64,000 bases of DNA from Saccharopolyspora dendranthemae (lineage in GTDB: Bacteria; Actinomycetota; Actinomycetes; Mycobacteriales; Pseudonocardiaceae): the NCBI RefSeq assembly GCF_007829955.1, contig NZ_VIWX01000003.1, positions 124,001 through 188,000 of the forward strand, written 5' to 3'. This document shows, piece after piece, positions 51,967-59,979 of the stretch (positions within the stretch are counted from its first letter, which is position 1; the number at the start of each line of letters is the position of its first letter). Under the pieces are notes generated by a model, which did no database searches, was not told the DNA's origin, and saw only the letters and a program-made list of their open reading frames with translations. The translations under genes were made by a program, and so were the position numbers.

Positions 51967-52317
51967 ATGCCGGTGGAGATGACCCGCACCCGGTTCGAGG
52001 AGCTGGTGAGCGACGCCCTGGACCGGCTCCCACCGGAGTTCGCGACGGCGATGAACAACGTGGTGGTGCTCGTCGAAGACGCCCATCCCGAGGACCCGGA
52101 GCTGCTGGGGCTTTACGAGGGCATCGCGCTGACCGAGCGGGACCACACCTACAGCGGCGTCCTGCCGGACACGATCACGATCTTCCGCGATCCGCTGCTG
52201 GCGATGTGCGGCGACGAGGAGGAGGTCGTCGAGGAGGTGGCGATCACCGTCGTCCACGAGATCGCGCACCACTTCGGCATCGACGACGACAAGCTCCACG
52301 AACTCGGCTGGGGCTAG
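51967..52317 (+). CDS. Small zincin-like metallopeptidase family protein (Rv3836-like)
   Basis: The 116-residue protein contains VVHEIAHHFGIDD near the C-terminus, an HExxH zinc motif with a third His in the minimal zincin family (PF06262 type). Upstream it has TRFEELVSDALDRLPPEFATAMNNVVVLVED, the family's N-terminal signature. It is predicted to be cytoplasmic; its substrates are unknown. It starts 1 base after the septum-formation gene, as Rv3836 follows Rv3835. Confidence 0.88.
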   Translation: MPVEMTRTRFEELVSDALDRLPPEFATAMNNVVVLVEDAHPEDPELLGLYEGIALTERDHTYSGVLPDTITIFRDPLLAMCGDEEEVVEEVAITVVHEIAHHFGIDDDKLHELGWG

Positions 52318-52328
52318 GAAACCTGGTG

Positions 52329-52353
52329 AAGAATTGCGTTCCGCCGCGTTCTT
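52329..52353. terminator. Small hairpin between convergent genes
   Basis: AAGAATTGCG (52329-52338) pairs imperfectly with CGCGTTCTT (52345-52353) between the stops at 52317 and 52363. Confidence 0.4.
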
Positions 52354-52362
52354 GAACAGCTC

Positions 52363-52928
52363 CTAGTCGACGTTGCGGCCGAGGAAGGCCATCAGGCGAT
52401 CGGTGGGTGACGGGTTCTCGGGAGGGGTGGTGGCCGGGGCGAAGCCTCCCGGCCTGCGCATCGCCTCCTCCGGCACGGAGTCGATCAACTCCTGGCAGAA
52501 GACCTGCAGGTCGGCGGGCAGCTCAGCCGAGCGACCGCAGCTCCGGTGCAGGTCCCAGCCGTGCATGGCCAGATCGGCGATCGGGAACGCCAGCGCCTGG
52601 TGCAGCGGAACCTCGCCCGCCGGTGAGCTCCGGGGCGCGTCCAGATCGGCGTCGGGGACCGCGCGCCGATCGCGCGCAGCTCCGCCGCGGGGTCGTCGCG
52701 CACCCAGTCGGCGGGCTCGGACGGCCGGTCCCAGGTCGTGCCGTCCTCCAGCAGCACGGCGACCTTCGTCGCGCTGCCGGTGACGTGACCGACGAGGTCG
52801 CGCACGCTCCACCCCTCGAGGTTGGACGGCTCGTCCCAGCGATCCTCGGGAACCTGGTCCACCGCTTCCACGAAGAAGTCCAGCGCCTGCCCGGCCACCG
52901 CGCCGATCCGCGCGTTCACGTCGCTCAT
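52363..52928 (-). pseudogene. Mycothiol-dependent maleylpyruvate isomerase/DinB-family gene with a frameshift
   Basis: From ATG 52928 the frame encodes an MDMPI N-terminal domain (MSDVNARIGAVAGQALDFF..., WDEPSNLEGWSVRDLVGHVTGSATKVAVLL) up to about AAELRAIGAR. The family then continues in another frame: EVPLHQALAFPIADLAMHGWDLHRSCGRSAELPADLQVF to PTDRLMAFLGRNVD, ending at 52363. The total of 566 bases is one short of a whole number of codons. The shift lies at about 52650-52675 in a GC-rich run, so it is either a real 1-base loss or a sequencing error. TACGGT ends 7 bases before the ATG. Confidence 0.75.
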
Positions 52929-52935
52929 GAACGGC

Positions 52936-52941
52936 ACCGTA
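52936..52941 (-). promoter_or_regulatory. -10 box for the frameshifted gene (leaderless start)
   Basis: TACGGT on the minus strand ends 7 bases before ATG 52928. The promoter looks intact despite the frameshift. Confidence 0.4.
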
Positions 52942-52986
52942 GGGCTCGGCCCCGACATCCGCGCGTCACTTCACAGCGGGCACGCG

Positions 52987-53634
52987 CTAGAGAAGGCCGT
53001 CCCAGGTCAGGCAGCGCCAGCCGGTGCGGGCCTCCGGGTCCGACTCGATCACGATCAGGCCGGTGTTGGGCAGGTGCAGCGAGTCGGCTTCGGCACCGGT
53101 GATCTCCTCGACCAGCACGCCCGCCACCAGCCGCAGCATCGCGCCGTGGCTGACCATCACCACCGAGCCTTCCGCCACCCCGTCCAGGGCGCCGCGGGCT
53201 CCGCCGAGGAAGCGGCTGATCGCATCGCGCCCGCTTTCCCCGCCACCGGGCATGGGCACGTCGAGCTCGCCGCCGTGCCACCGGGCGTAGACGTCGTCGA
53301 AGACCGCCAGCGCCGGGCCGCCCAGGCCCTCCAGCTCGCCGACGAACACCTCGTGCGTCCCCTCCGCCACCTGCAACGGCAGGCCGAGCCGCCGTGCGGC
53401 CGGTGCGGCGGTCGCCTGCGCGCGCCGCGCGGCGCTGGCGCGCACGGCGACGATCTTGTCCTCCCGCGCGGCCAGCCGCTCGGCCAGTTCCTCCGCCTGC
53501 TGCGCGCCGAGATCGGTCAGGCCCGGGCCCGGCGGCAGGGTGTCGAGCAGCTTGGCGACGTTGGCCGGGGTCTGCCCGTGCCTCGCCAGCACGAGCCGGA
53601 CGCCCTCCGGAGCCGACAACTCGAATTCGCTCAC
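52987..53634 (-). CDS. Histidine-type phosphatase/phosphoglycerate mutase family (Rv3837c-like)
   Basis: The 215-residue protein has LVLARHGQTPANV with the catalytic RHG, VRASAARRAQATAAPAARRLG with the second Arg, a Glu region (HEVFVGELEGLGG) and MVSHGAML with the second His. This branch of histidine phosphatases acts on diverse phosphoesters; true glycolytic activity is not implied. GTG 53634 overlaps the pheA stop by 4 bases, so it is coupled to pheA. The pair matches Rv3838c-Rv3837c. Confidence 0.9.
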   Translation of the reverse strand: MSEFELSAPEGVRLVLARHGQTPANVAKLLDTLPPGPGLTDLGAQQAEELAERLAAREDKIVAVRASAARRAQATAAPAARRLGLPLQVAEGTHEVFVGELEGLGGPALAVFDDVYARWHGGELDVPMPGGGESGRDAISRFLGGARGALDGVAEGSVVMVSHGAMLRLVAGVLVEEITGAEADSLHLPNTGLIVIESDPEARTGWRCLTWDGLL

Positions 53635-54554
53635 GCGAGCCTCCCCGCACGCACTGCGGCCAACCACTCGGCCGCGTTCCGGAACGCCTGCTCCGATGAT
53701 CCCGGGCGCACCGACGCGACCGCCCGGTCCGCCTTCGGGTACGAGCCGAGGAAGCGCACCGAATCGCAGCGCCGCCGCAGCGCCGCCATCGCCTCGCCGA
53801 CCCGCGCATCCGCCACGTGCCCGTCGAAGTCCAGGTAAAAGCGGTAGTGCCCGAAGCTGTGCTTGACCGGACGGGACTCGATCCGGCTCAGGTTGATGCC
53901 GCGCAACGACAGCTCGGCCAGCATGTCGGCGAGCGTGCCGACCTCGTGGCTGATCACCGCGCAGATCGACGTCCGATCCGCGCCCGTGGGCTCCGGCAAC
54001 GCGCCGGGCTTGCGGACCAGCAGGAACCGCGTCGCCGCGTCGCGGACGTCGGCGACGCCGGTCTCCAGCGCGCGCAGCTCCGGGTAGTGCTCGAGGGCCA
54101 CCGGAGCGGAGATCGCCGCGTCGAACTCGCCCGCGGCGACCGCGGCGGCCGCGGCGGCGGTCGAGCTGACCGCGCGGACATCGGCCTTCGGCAGGTTCTC
54201 GGTCATCCAGCCGCGCACCTGCGCCAGCGCGTGCGGATGGCTGGCGACGGTCTCGACCCGGTCCAGGTCCACATCCGGGTGGGCCAGCACGTCGAACTGG
54301 ACCGGGATCACGACCTCCTTGACCGCGACCAGCGGATCGTCGTCGGTCAGCGCGTCGAGGGTGGCCGGAACCGAACCCTCCACGGAGTTCTCCACCGGAA
54401 CGCCCGCGGCCAGCACGTCCCCGGAACGCACCGCGGCCAGCGCGACCGGCACGGTGTCGCTGGGGACGAGCTCGGCGTCGAAGTCCGCGGTCAGCAGCCG
54501 GGTCGCTTGCTCGGTGAAGGTTCCGGGCGGGCCGAGGTAGGCGATTTCTGGCAC
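53631..54554 (-). CDS. pheA: Prephenate dehydratase
   Basis: The 307-residue monofunctional enzyme has the PDT domain with IAYLGPPGTFTEQA (4-17), VPVENSVEGSVPATLDAL (52-69) and ATRFLLV with the catalytic Thr-Arg-Phe. A C-terminal ACT domain follows, with VGTLADMLAELSLRGINLSRIESRPVKHSFGHYRFYLDFDG containing the ESRP phenylalanine-binding motif. It makes phenylpyruvate in phenylalanine synthesis and is feedback-regulated through ACT in the family. GTG 54554 has TAATCT 6 bases upstream. Confidence 0.95.
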   Translation of the reverse strand: MPEIAYLGPPGTFTEQATRLLTADFDAELVPSDTVPVALAAVRSGDVLAAGVPVENSVEGSVPATLDALTDDDPLVAVKEVVIPVQFDVLAHPDVDLDRVETVASHPHALAQVRGWMTENLPKADVRAVSSTAAAAAAVAAGEFDAAISAPVALEHYPELRALETGVADVRDAATRFLLVRKPGALPEPTGADRTSICAVISHEVGTLADMLAELSLRGINLSRIESRPVKHSFGHYRFYLDFDGHVADARVGEAMAALRRRCDSVRFLGSYPKADRAVASVRPGSSEQAFRNAAEWLAAVRAGRLA

Positions 54555-54560
54555 CCGCCC

Positions 54561-54566
54561 AGATTA
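54561..54566 (-). promoter_or_regulatory. -10 box for pheA (leaderless start)
   Basis: TAATCT on the minus strand ends 6 bases before GTG 54554, with no ribosome binding site. Confidence 0.55.
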
Positions 54567-54739
54567 CGGCCCGATCGGCGGCGATCGGACCCGGCCACGT
54601 GAACGGTTTTCACCGGACACCGGGGGTTTCGACGCTCCGTGATCGCTCTTGCCGGGCCGTTCACCGCTAAACGGCACGTCGCCGCAGATGTGACCTACCC
54701 AATGCCACTACGCGGCGCATTCCTGCGATGCTGTGTGGC

Positions 54740-55342
54740 GTGACCGCAGATTCGGGGCGCTCATCGTCAGAAGGAGCGGAGCCGGAGCTGCAGCTCGTCC
54801 TCTGCGCGTTGGACGAGTCGCTGGCAGCGGCCTGGCACGAGATCGCGGAAAGCCGGTCCGGCATTTCCGTTCATCAAGGCTCGGTTCTCGACGCCCGGGC
54901 GGACGCCGTCGTCAGCCCCGCCAACTCCTACGGGTGGATGCGCGGCGGCATCGACGCCGTGTACGCCCGCACCTTCCCGGAAGTCGAGGAGCAGGTGCGC
55001 AGCGCCGTCCTCGCCTACCACGGCGGCGAGCTGCCGGTGGGCGAAGCGCTGCTGGTCCCCACCGGCGTGCCCAGCCCGATCTGGCTGATCAGCGCGCCCA
55101 CGATGCGCGAACCCGGTGAGACGCTGCCCGCCGACACCGTGCACCCCTACCTCGCGGCGCGCGCGGTGCTGCGGCTGTGGGCGAGCGCGGCGCTCGACAA
55201 CGGAGCCCCGGTGCACCGCGTCGTGCACTCGATCGCGATGCCCGGCCTCGGGACCGGAATCGGCGGTGCCGCAGCGGAGCTGTGCGCACGCCAGGTCGCG
55301 GCCGCCTGGGACGAGGTGTTCGCCCAGGCGGATCTTCGCTGA
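54740..55342 (+). CDS. Macro-domain protein (ADP-ribose binding/hydrolase-like)
   Basis: The roughly 200-residue protein is one macro domain. It has VHQGSVLDARADAVVSPANSYGWMRGGIDAVYARTFP (about 43-80), the adenine/ribose-binding segment, and HSIAMPGLGTGIGGAAAELCARQVAAAW (about 165-192), the diphosphate loop. VPTGVPSPIWLISAPTMREP lies between them. Macro domains bind or hydrolyse ADP-ribose derivatives. I chose GTG 54740, 7 bases after a GATGCT hexamer; ATG 54728 is in frame and adds four residues. No partner ADP-ribosyltransferase is seen nearby. Confidence 0.85.
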   Translation: MTADSGRSSSEGAEPELQLVLCALDESLAAAWHEIAESRSGISVHQGSVLDARADAVVSPANSYGWMRGGIDAVYARTFPEVEEQVRSAVLAYHGGELPVGEALLVPTGVPSPIWLISAPTMREPGETLPADTVHPYLAARAVLRLWASAALDNGAPVHRVVHSIAMPGLGTGIGGAAAELCARQVAAAWDEVFAQADLR

Positions 55343-55416
55343 GTCCCGTTGCCAGGCGGAACGGGTGGGCAGTAAGTACCGTCAGGCACGGCCGACGAAC
55401 GTAGGAGGTTGCCCCA

Positions 55417-55932
55417 ATGCTGATTCGCCGTTTGGCGCGTCCGATGCTCGCCTCGATCTTCATCATGGGTGGGATCGGTGCCCTCAAGGACACCCCGAAC
55501 CACGCCAAGGGCGTCGCCCCGATGCTGGAGAAGGCCATCGATCCGGTGCGCGATTCGCTGCCGGAGCAGGTGCCGACCGACACCGAGACGCTCGTGCGCA
55601 TCGACGCGGGGGTGAAGATCGGCGCCGGCGCTCTGCTGGCGCTGGGCAAGTTCCCGCGACTGGCATCGCTGCTGCTGGCGGGCAGCATCGTGCCGACCAC
55701 GCTCGCCGCTCACCGGTTCTGGGAGCAGGACGACCCGCAGCAGCGCGCTGAGCAGCAGATCCACTTCCTGAAGAACCTCGGCCTGCTCGGCGGGGTGTTG
55801 CTGGCCGCGGTCGACACCGGCGGCAAGCCGAGCGTCGGTTACCGGGCCCGCAAGAGCGCCCGCATCGCCAAGAAGACGGCGAAGACCGCGAACAAGACGG
55901 CGGGCAAGAAGGCGAAGAAGAGCAAGAAGTAA
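55417..55932 (+). CDS. DoxX family membrane protein with lysine-rich tail
   Basis: The 171-residue protein has the DoxX four-helix pattern: RPMLASIFIMGGIGALKDTPNHAKGVAPMLE, VRIDAGVKIGAGALLALGKFPRLASLLLAGSIVPTTLAAHRFWEQ and IHFLKNLGLLGGVLLAAVDTGGKPS. The last 30 residues are a basic tail with repeated Lys-Lys and Ala-Lys-Lys-Thr units (KKTAKTANKTAGKKAKKSKK), reminiscent of histone-like tails. Mycobacterial DoxX interacts with superoxide dismutase and a thiosulfate sulfurtransferase in redox defence. The AGGAGG 8 bases before ATG 55417 is a strong ribosome binding site. Confidence 0.88.
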   Translation: MLIRRLARPMLASIFIMGGIGALKDTPNHAKGVAPMLEKAIDPVRDSLPEQVPTDTETLVRIDAGVKIGAGALLALGKFPRLASLLLAGSIVPTTLAAHRFWEQDDPQQRAEQQIHFLKNLGLLGGVLLAAVDTGGKPSVGYRARKSARIAKKTAKTANKTAGKKAKKSKK

Positions 55933-55976
55933 CCCCCGAACTCGGCACTGCTGAGCGGACCGCCCCGAGCGCCCAC

Positions 55977-55982
55977 TAGCGT
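55977..55982 (+). promoter_or_regulatory. -10 box for the response regulator gene (leaderless start)
   Basis: TAGCGT ends 7 bases before GTG 55990. This favours 55990 over an in-frame GTG at 55981 inside the promoter element. Confidence 0.5.
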
Positions 55983-55989
55983 GGGCGCC

Positions 55990-56628
55990 GTGGCGGTCAG
56001 GGTGCTGTTGGTCGATGATCACGAGGTGGTCCGGCGAGGTCTTCGCGATCTGCTGGACACCGAGTCGGACGTCGACATCGTCGCGGAAGCGGGCGGTGTC
56101 GGTGAGGCGCTGGCCCGAGCGCAGGCCACCGCGCCGGACGTCGCGGTCATCGACATGCGGCTGCCCGACGGGGACGGGCTGGAGCTGTGCCGCAAGCTGC
56201 GGGCGCTCGACGACCCGCCGTACTGCCTGGTGCTGACGGCCTTCGACGACGAGCAGGCGCTGGTCGGCGCGATCAACGCGGGCGCGTCCGGCTACCTGCT
56301 CAAGCAGGTGCGCGGACAGGACCTGGTCAACGCGGTCCGCGAGGTCGCCGCCGGCCGCTCGCTGCTGGACCCGGTCACCACCGGGCGGGTGCTCGACCAC
56401 CTGCGGCAGTCGAGCAGCCCGGAGCCCGACGAGCTGGCCGCGCTCACCGAGCGGGAGCGCAGGGTCCTGGAGCTGATCGGCGAAGGCCTGACCAACCGCC
56501 AGATCGCCGAGCGGCTGTTCCTCGCCGAGAAGACCGTCAAGAACTACGTGACCTCGGTGCTGGCGAAGCTCGGGATGGAGCGGCGAACCCAGGCGGCCGC
56601 CTGGGTAGCCCGTCGCGAGAAGCCCTGA
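55990..56628 (+). CDS. DevR/DosR-like NarL-family response regulator
   Basis: The 212-residue protein has a receiver domain with VRVLLVDDHEVVRRGLRDLL, phospho-acceptor Asp55 (VIDMRLPDGDG) and a conserved Lys (YLLKQVRG). The LuxR-type HTH reads LTERERRVLELIGEGLTNRQIAERLFLAEKTVKNYVTSVLAKLGMERRTQAA. The C-terminal half is almost the M. tuberculosis DevR (DosR) sequence, including FLAEKTVKNYV and AKLGMERRTQAA. No histidine kinase is adjacent, so its sensor lies elsewhere. A role in hypoxia or redox response is suggested by similarity and by the nearby sigR-rsrA genes. Confidence 0.9.
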   Translation: MAVRVLLVDDHEVVRRGLRDLLDTESDVDIVAEAGGVGEALARAQATAPDVAVIDMRLPDGDGLELCRKLRALDDPPYCLVLTAFDDEQALVGAINAGASGYLLKQVRGQDLVNAVREVAAGRSLLDPVTTGRVLDHLRQSSSPEPDELAALTERERRVLELIGEGLTNRQIAERLFLAEKTVKNYVTSVLAKLGMERRTQAAAWVARREKP

Positions 56629-56660
56629 ACCGGTGGTCCGGGCTCAGGCGCCCCGAACGA

Positions 56661-56981
56661 TCACTTCTTGGTCCGGACCTCGACCGAGGTGCCTTCGGGA
56701 CCGTGCTCGACGGTGATCTCGGCCTTGCTCAGGACGGCTTCGCGGATGGAGGAGCGGAGGCGGTCCTTGAGCTCCGTCGGAGCGTGCTCACCGCTGCACT
56801 TGCGCTGCAGCAGCGCCTTCAGGTGCTCCTCGATGCCGAAGTGCTCGAGGCACGTCCCGCAACCGTCGAGGTGCCGCTGCACGGCCTCGCGCCGCTCCTG
56901 GTCGCACTCGTTGTCCAGGAACAGCCACACCTCGGCGAGCGCGTCCTGGCAGGAAGCCTCATCCGGCTCACCGCAATTCAT
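56661..56981 (-). CDS. rsrA: Zinc-containing redox anti-sigma factor RsrA/RshA
   Basis: The 106-residue protein has the ZAS motif His37-x3-Cys41-x2-Cys44 with Cys11, the same residue numbers as in Streptomyces coelicolor RsrA. Additional cysteines are Cys3, Cys26 and Cys62. Under disulfide stress the family forms a Cys11-Cys44 disulfide, loses zinc and releases its sigma factor. It overlaps the sigR stop by 4 bases (ATGA), so the two are made in balance. Confidence 0.95.
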   Translation of the reverse strand: MNCGEPDEASCQDALAEVWLFLDNECDQERREAVQRHLDGCGTCLEHFGIEEHLKALLQRKCSGEHAPTELKDRLRSSIREAVLSKAEITVEHGPEGTSVEVRTKK

Positions 56982-57817
56982 GAAGTGCTCACCTCCTGCT
57001 GGTTCTGCCGCAAGAAGCCTCGATCACGGGCGACGTCGGTGAGCATCTCACGCAGCTGCCTGCGACCACGGTGCAGCCTCGACATCACGGTGCCGATCGG
57101 GGTGCCCATGATCTCGGCGATCTCCTTGTAAGCGAAACCTTCCACGTCCGCGTAGTACACGACCATGCGGAACTCCTCGGCCAGCAGCTGCAGCGCGGCC
57201 TTCACGTCGGTGTCGGGCAGCCTGTCCAGCGCCTCGACCTCCGCCGAGCGCAAGCCCGTCGACGTGTGGTTCTCCGCCTGCGCCAACTGCCAGTCGGCGA
57301 TCTCATCCGTCGGCTGCTGCTGCGGCTGGCGCTGCCGCTTGCGGTAGCCGTTGATGTAGGTGTTGGTCAGGATCCGGTACAGCCAGGCCTTCAGGTTCGT
57401 GCCCTGCGTGAAGGACTTGAACGCCGAGTAGGCCTTCAGGTACGTCTCCTGGACGAGGTCTTCGGCGTCCTGCGCGTTCCTGGTCATCCGCAGCGCGGCT
57501 CCGTAGAGCTGGTCCAGCAGCGGCATCGCGTCCCGCTCGAAGCGGGCGGCCCGCTGCGCTTCCGTCTCCTCCGCGCCATCGGCTTCCTGCGCTGACGCGG
57601 AGTCGACGCGCGGGGTGTTGGCAGAGTCCTCGGGGGTGCTAGGCACCAGGCTCCTTTCCCGCCGCCCGGACGACGTGGCGGCAGACGACGAACCCATGCA
57701 CTCCTTCGCATGGTCCGTGTTCGAGGATACCCGTGCTGTCCTGCCATTTCCTGATGGCGAGGACTGCGGGCGCGGGGGGCGGTCCAGCACGCAGGTGTTC
57801 GTCGAATCCATCGTCAC
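56978..57817 (-). CDS. sigR: ECF sigma factor SigR/SigH, long and short isoforms likely
   Basis: Residues about 90-279 are a SigR-type ECF factor: region 2 ([39 protein letters not shown], then [27 protein letters not shown]) and region 4 ([39 protein letters not shown]). It controls thiol-oxidative stress genes. Two starts look real. GTG 57817 lies just downstream of a SigR-type promoter and gives 279 residues. GTG 57646, preceded by AAGGAG, gives 222. In S. coelicolor the SigR-dependent transcript yields an extended, unstable SigR' of similar design. ATG 57697 is a third possibility. Confidence 0.93.
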   Translation of the reverse strand: MTMDSTNTCVLDRPPRPQSSPSGNGRTARVSSNTDHAKECMGSSSAATSSGRRERSLVPSTPEDSANTPRVDSASAQEADGAEETEAQRAARFERDAMPLLDQLYGAALRMTRNAQDAEDLVQETYLKAYSAFKSFTQGTNLKAWLYRILTNTYINGYRKRQRQPQQQPTDEIADWQLAQAENHTSTGLRSAEVEALDRLPDTDVKAALQLLAEEFRMVVYYADVEGFAYKEIAEIMGTPIGTVMSRLHRGRRQLREMLTDVARDRGFLRQNQQEVSTS

Positions 57818-57826
57818 GCTCGGGAG

Positions 57827-57853
57827 AACGCGGTTCCGGTGACCACTTATTCC
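57827..57853 (-). promoter_or_regulatory. SigR-dependent autoregulatory promoter
   Basis: On the minus strand GGAAT (57853-57849) is followed after 19 bases by GTT (57829-57827), close to the GGAAT-N18-GTT consensus of SigR/SigH. The start point would fall at or within a few bases of GTG 57817, giving a nearly leaderless message for the long form. The element overlaps the region of the divergent ybaK promoter. Confidence 0.65.
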
Positions 57854-57860
57854 GAGCTTC

Positions 57861-57866
57861 TAGAGT
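57861..57866 (+). promoter_or_regulatory. -10 box for ybaK (leaderless start)
   Basis: TAGAGT ends 7 bases before GTG 57874. Confidence 0.5.
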
Positions 57867-57873
57867 GACGTGC

Positions 57874-58350
57874 GTGGCAGGCAAGGAGACTCCAGCGACA
57901 GCGCTGCTGAACAAGAAGGGCGTGACGCACCGCGTGCACGCCTACGACCACGACCCGCGTGCGGATTCGTTCGGGCTCGAAGCGGCCGAAGCCCTCCAGC
58001 AGTCACCCGATCGGGTGTTCAAGACCCTGGTCGCGGACGTCGACGGCAACCTCACGGTCGGCGTGGTCCCGGTCACCGGGCAGCTCGATCTCAAGGCGCT
58101 CGCCGCCGCAGCGGGTGGCAAGAAGGCGAAGATGGCCGAGATCGCGGCAGCGGAACGAGCCACCGGCTACGTGGCGGGCGGCATCTCCCCGCTCGGCCAG
58201 AAGAAGCGCCTCGCGGTCGTCATCGACACCTCCGCCCAGGCCTTCGACACGATCTTCTGCAGCGCGGGACGCCGGGGCCTGGAGATCGAGCTGGCCCCGC
58301 AGGACCTGGCGGACCTGCTGGGCGCGACGTTCGCCGAGATCTCCGCCTGA
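57874..58350 (+). CDS. ybaK: Cys-tRNA(Pro)/Cys-tRNA(Cys) deacylase YbaK
   Basis: The 158-residue protein is a single YbaK/EbsC editing domain. It has RVHAYDHDPRADSFGLEAAEAL (about 20-41), VFKTLVADVDGNLTVGVVPVTGQLDLKALAAAAGGKKAKMAE (about 48-89, with the conserved Lys in FKTL) and ATGYVAGGISPLGQKKRLAVVIDTSA (about 96-121, the GGISP loop). It hydrolyses Cys mischarged on tRNA-Pro. It is divergent from sigR and shares its promoter region. A strong hairpin follows 6 bases after the stop. Confidence 0.93.
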   Translation: MAGKETPATALLNKKGVTHRVHAYDHDPRADSFGLEAAEALQQSPDRVFKTLVADVDGNLTVGVVPVTGQLDLKALAAAAGGKKAKMAEIAAAERATGYVAGGISPLGQKKRLAVVIDTSAQAFDTIFCSAGRRGLEIELAPQDLADLLGATFAEISA

Positions 58351-58356
58351 GGGAAT

Positions 58357-58393
58357 CCGGGGGGAGCGACCCACGCAGGGCCGCTCCCCCCGG
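58357..58393 (+). terminator. Terminator of ybaK
   Basis: CCGGGGGGAGCG (58357-58368) pairs with CGCTCCCCCCGG (58382-58393) around a 13-base loop. The 240 bases to the next gene end hold no gene that I can support. Confidence 0.8.
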
Positions 58394-58633
58394 CACCCCG
58401 GTGCCGCTGCCGCGCAAACAGCCGCACCCCGCGCCGGACAGGACGGAGTCCGCCCCGCCCGGTGTTGCGAGAGCTCGGGGGCTCGGCGCCGCCCGATGGT
58501 GCGGCTCCCGGCGCCGAGGATCAATGCGGGGAATTTCAGATGGTGATCGAGCCCCGGGTCCGGGCCGCCCACCTGCGCCGAACACCGCCGCGGGAACCCG
58601 CGCCACCAGGAGACACCACCCGACCGGGCGACC

Positions 58634-59245
58634 TCAGTCGATCAGCCGCAACACCCGGGTCAGCCATTCCGACGTGGCCCGGTGCACGGCGTCGACGTCG
58701 GCCTTGAGCGAGTGGTCCCCGGACACCAGCACGACCTCGCGGTTGTGCGCGGGCTCGGGCCTGCCGAACGCGTCGCGCTCCCCCTGCACGACCAGGACCG
58801 GGTTGCCGACCTCGTCGATCTCGCCCGCCCGCGACTTCTCCGGCTTGCCCGGCGGGTGCAGCGGGAACGCGAGGCACAGCACCGCCTGCGCCTCACCCGC
58901 CTCAGCCGTCCGGCAGGCCACCCTGGCCCCCGACGACCGCCCGCCGAAGATCAGCGGCAGTTCCGCGAACCAGCGCTCGCCGAGGTCCTCGACCACCGCC
59001 AGCCACGCGGCGTCCAGCTGCTTGGCAGGGGCGGGCGCCCTCCGGCCCGCCACCCGGTAGGGCTGCTCGACCAGCGCCACGTGCACTCCGGCATCGGTGG
59101 CCGCGCGAGTCGCGGCGACCAGGTCGGGCGCGTTGATCCCACCGCCCGCGCCGTGACCGAGCAGCAGCGCGGCACGACCTTCCTCGGCGCAGTGCAGCTC
59201 GGCCCTCGCCGGGCCGTGCGGGGTGTCGACCTCGACGCGGGTCAT
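58634..59245 (-). CDS. Alpha/beta hydrolase, dienelactone hydrolase/KANL3-Tex30-like
   Basis: The 203-residue protein has LLLGHGAGGGINAPDLVAATRAATDAG (about 29-55), the nucleophile elbow GGRSSGARVACRTAE with Ser (about 103-117), LVVQGERDAFGRP with the acid and VSGDHSLK with the His. This matches the small alpha/beta hydrolase branch often annotated as KANL3/Tex30. Substrate unknown. Its ATG overlaps the stop of the SRAP gene (ATGA), so the two are co-translated. Confidence 0.88.
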   Translation of the reverse strand: MTRVEVDTPHGPARAELHCAEEGRAALLLGHGAGGGINAPDLVAATRAATDAGVHVALVEQPYRVAGRRAPAPAKQLDAAWLAVVEDLGERWFAELPLIFGGRSSGARVACRTAEAGEAQAVLCLAFPLHPPGKPEKSRAGEIDEVGNPVLVVQGERDAFGRPEPAHNREVVLVSGDHSLKADVDAVHRATSEWLTRVLRLID

Positions 59246-59958
59246 GAGTCGAACAACGCCGCTTGCTCGGCCGGCTCGGGCACCGGGTCGGACGGTTCCA
59301 GCAGGTCGGGATGGTTGTTGCGCATGCTGTTCACCTCGGTCGACACGGTGTGGAGCGCCAGCTCGCCGAGCGCACGGGAGTCGGGGCTCAGCAGTTCGTC
59401 GATCTCGCTCCGGGCGGGATCCAGCCACTCCGCCCAGCGGTCCTCGGGCAGCACCAGCGGCATCCGGTGGTGCACGTCGGCCAGCTCACCGACCGCGTCG
59501 GTCGTGACCACAGCGCAGGTCACCAGCGGCTGAGCCGCCGAGTTCGGGTCCCACCACGCTGAGAACACGGCGGCCATGGCCATGCTCGTCCCGTCGCGGC
59601 GTCGGCACAGGTAGGGCTGGCGGCGCTGGTCACCGGGCTTCCACTCGTACCACCCGGTCGCGGGCATCAGGCAGCGGCGCCGCCGCGCGGACTCGGCGTA
59701 GGCCGGCTTGGTGGTGATCGTCTCCGCCCGGGCGTTGATCATCGGCGGACCGCCGGTGGCCTCCTTCGCCCAGGTCGGCACCAGACCCCAGCGCACCGGG
59801 CGCACGCTGCGCTCAGCACCGCGCTGGACCACGATCGGGACGGTCTTGGTGGGCGTGATGTTGAAGTCCGCGCCGATCGCACCACCCGTCCGATCCGCAG
59901 CCGCGAACTCCTCGGCCAACGCCGCCGGGTCCCGCCGCACGGCGTAGCGACCACACAT
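59242..59958 (-). CDS. SRAP (HMCES/YedK) family protein, copy 1
   Basis: The 238-residue protein starts MCGRYAV, with Cys2 as the family nucleophile, followed by DFNITPTKTVPIV, RWGLVPTWAKE, INARAETI, GWYEWK with the conserved Glu and ADVHHRMPLVLP with the His. SRAP proteins form a stable thiazolidine link to abasic sites in single-stranded DNA and protect them. It is coupled to the hydrolase gene and follows a second SRAP gene by 21 bases. Confidence 0.92.
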   Translation of the reverse strand: MCGRYAVRRDPAALAEEFAAADRTGGAIGADFNITPTKTVPIVVQRGAERSVRPVRWGLVPTWAKEATGGPPMINARAETITTKPAYAESARRRRCLMPATGWYEWKPGDQRRQPYLCRRRDGTSMAMAAVFSAWWDPNSAAQPLVTCAVVTTDAVGELADVHHRMPLVLPEDRWAEWLDPARSEIDELLSPDSRALGELALHTVSTEVNSMRNNHPDLLEPSDPVPEPAEQAALFDS

Positions 59959-59979
59959 CCGCTCCCACCTCGAACTCGA

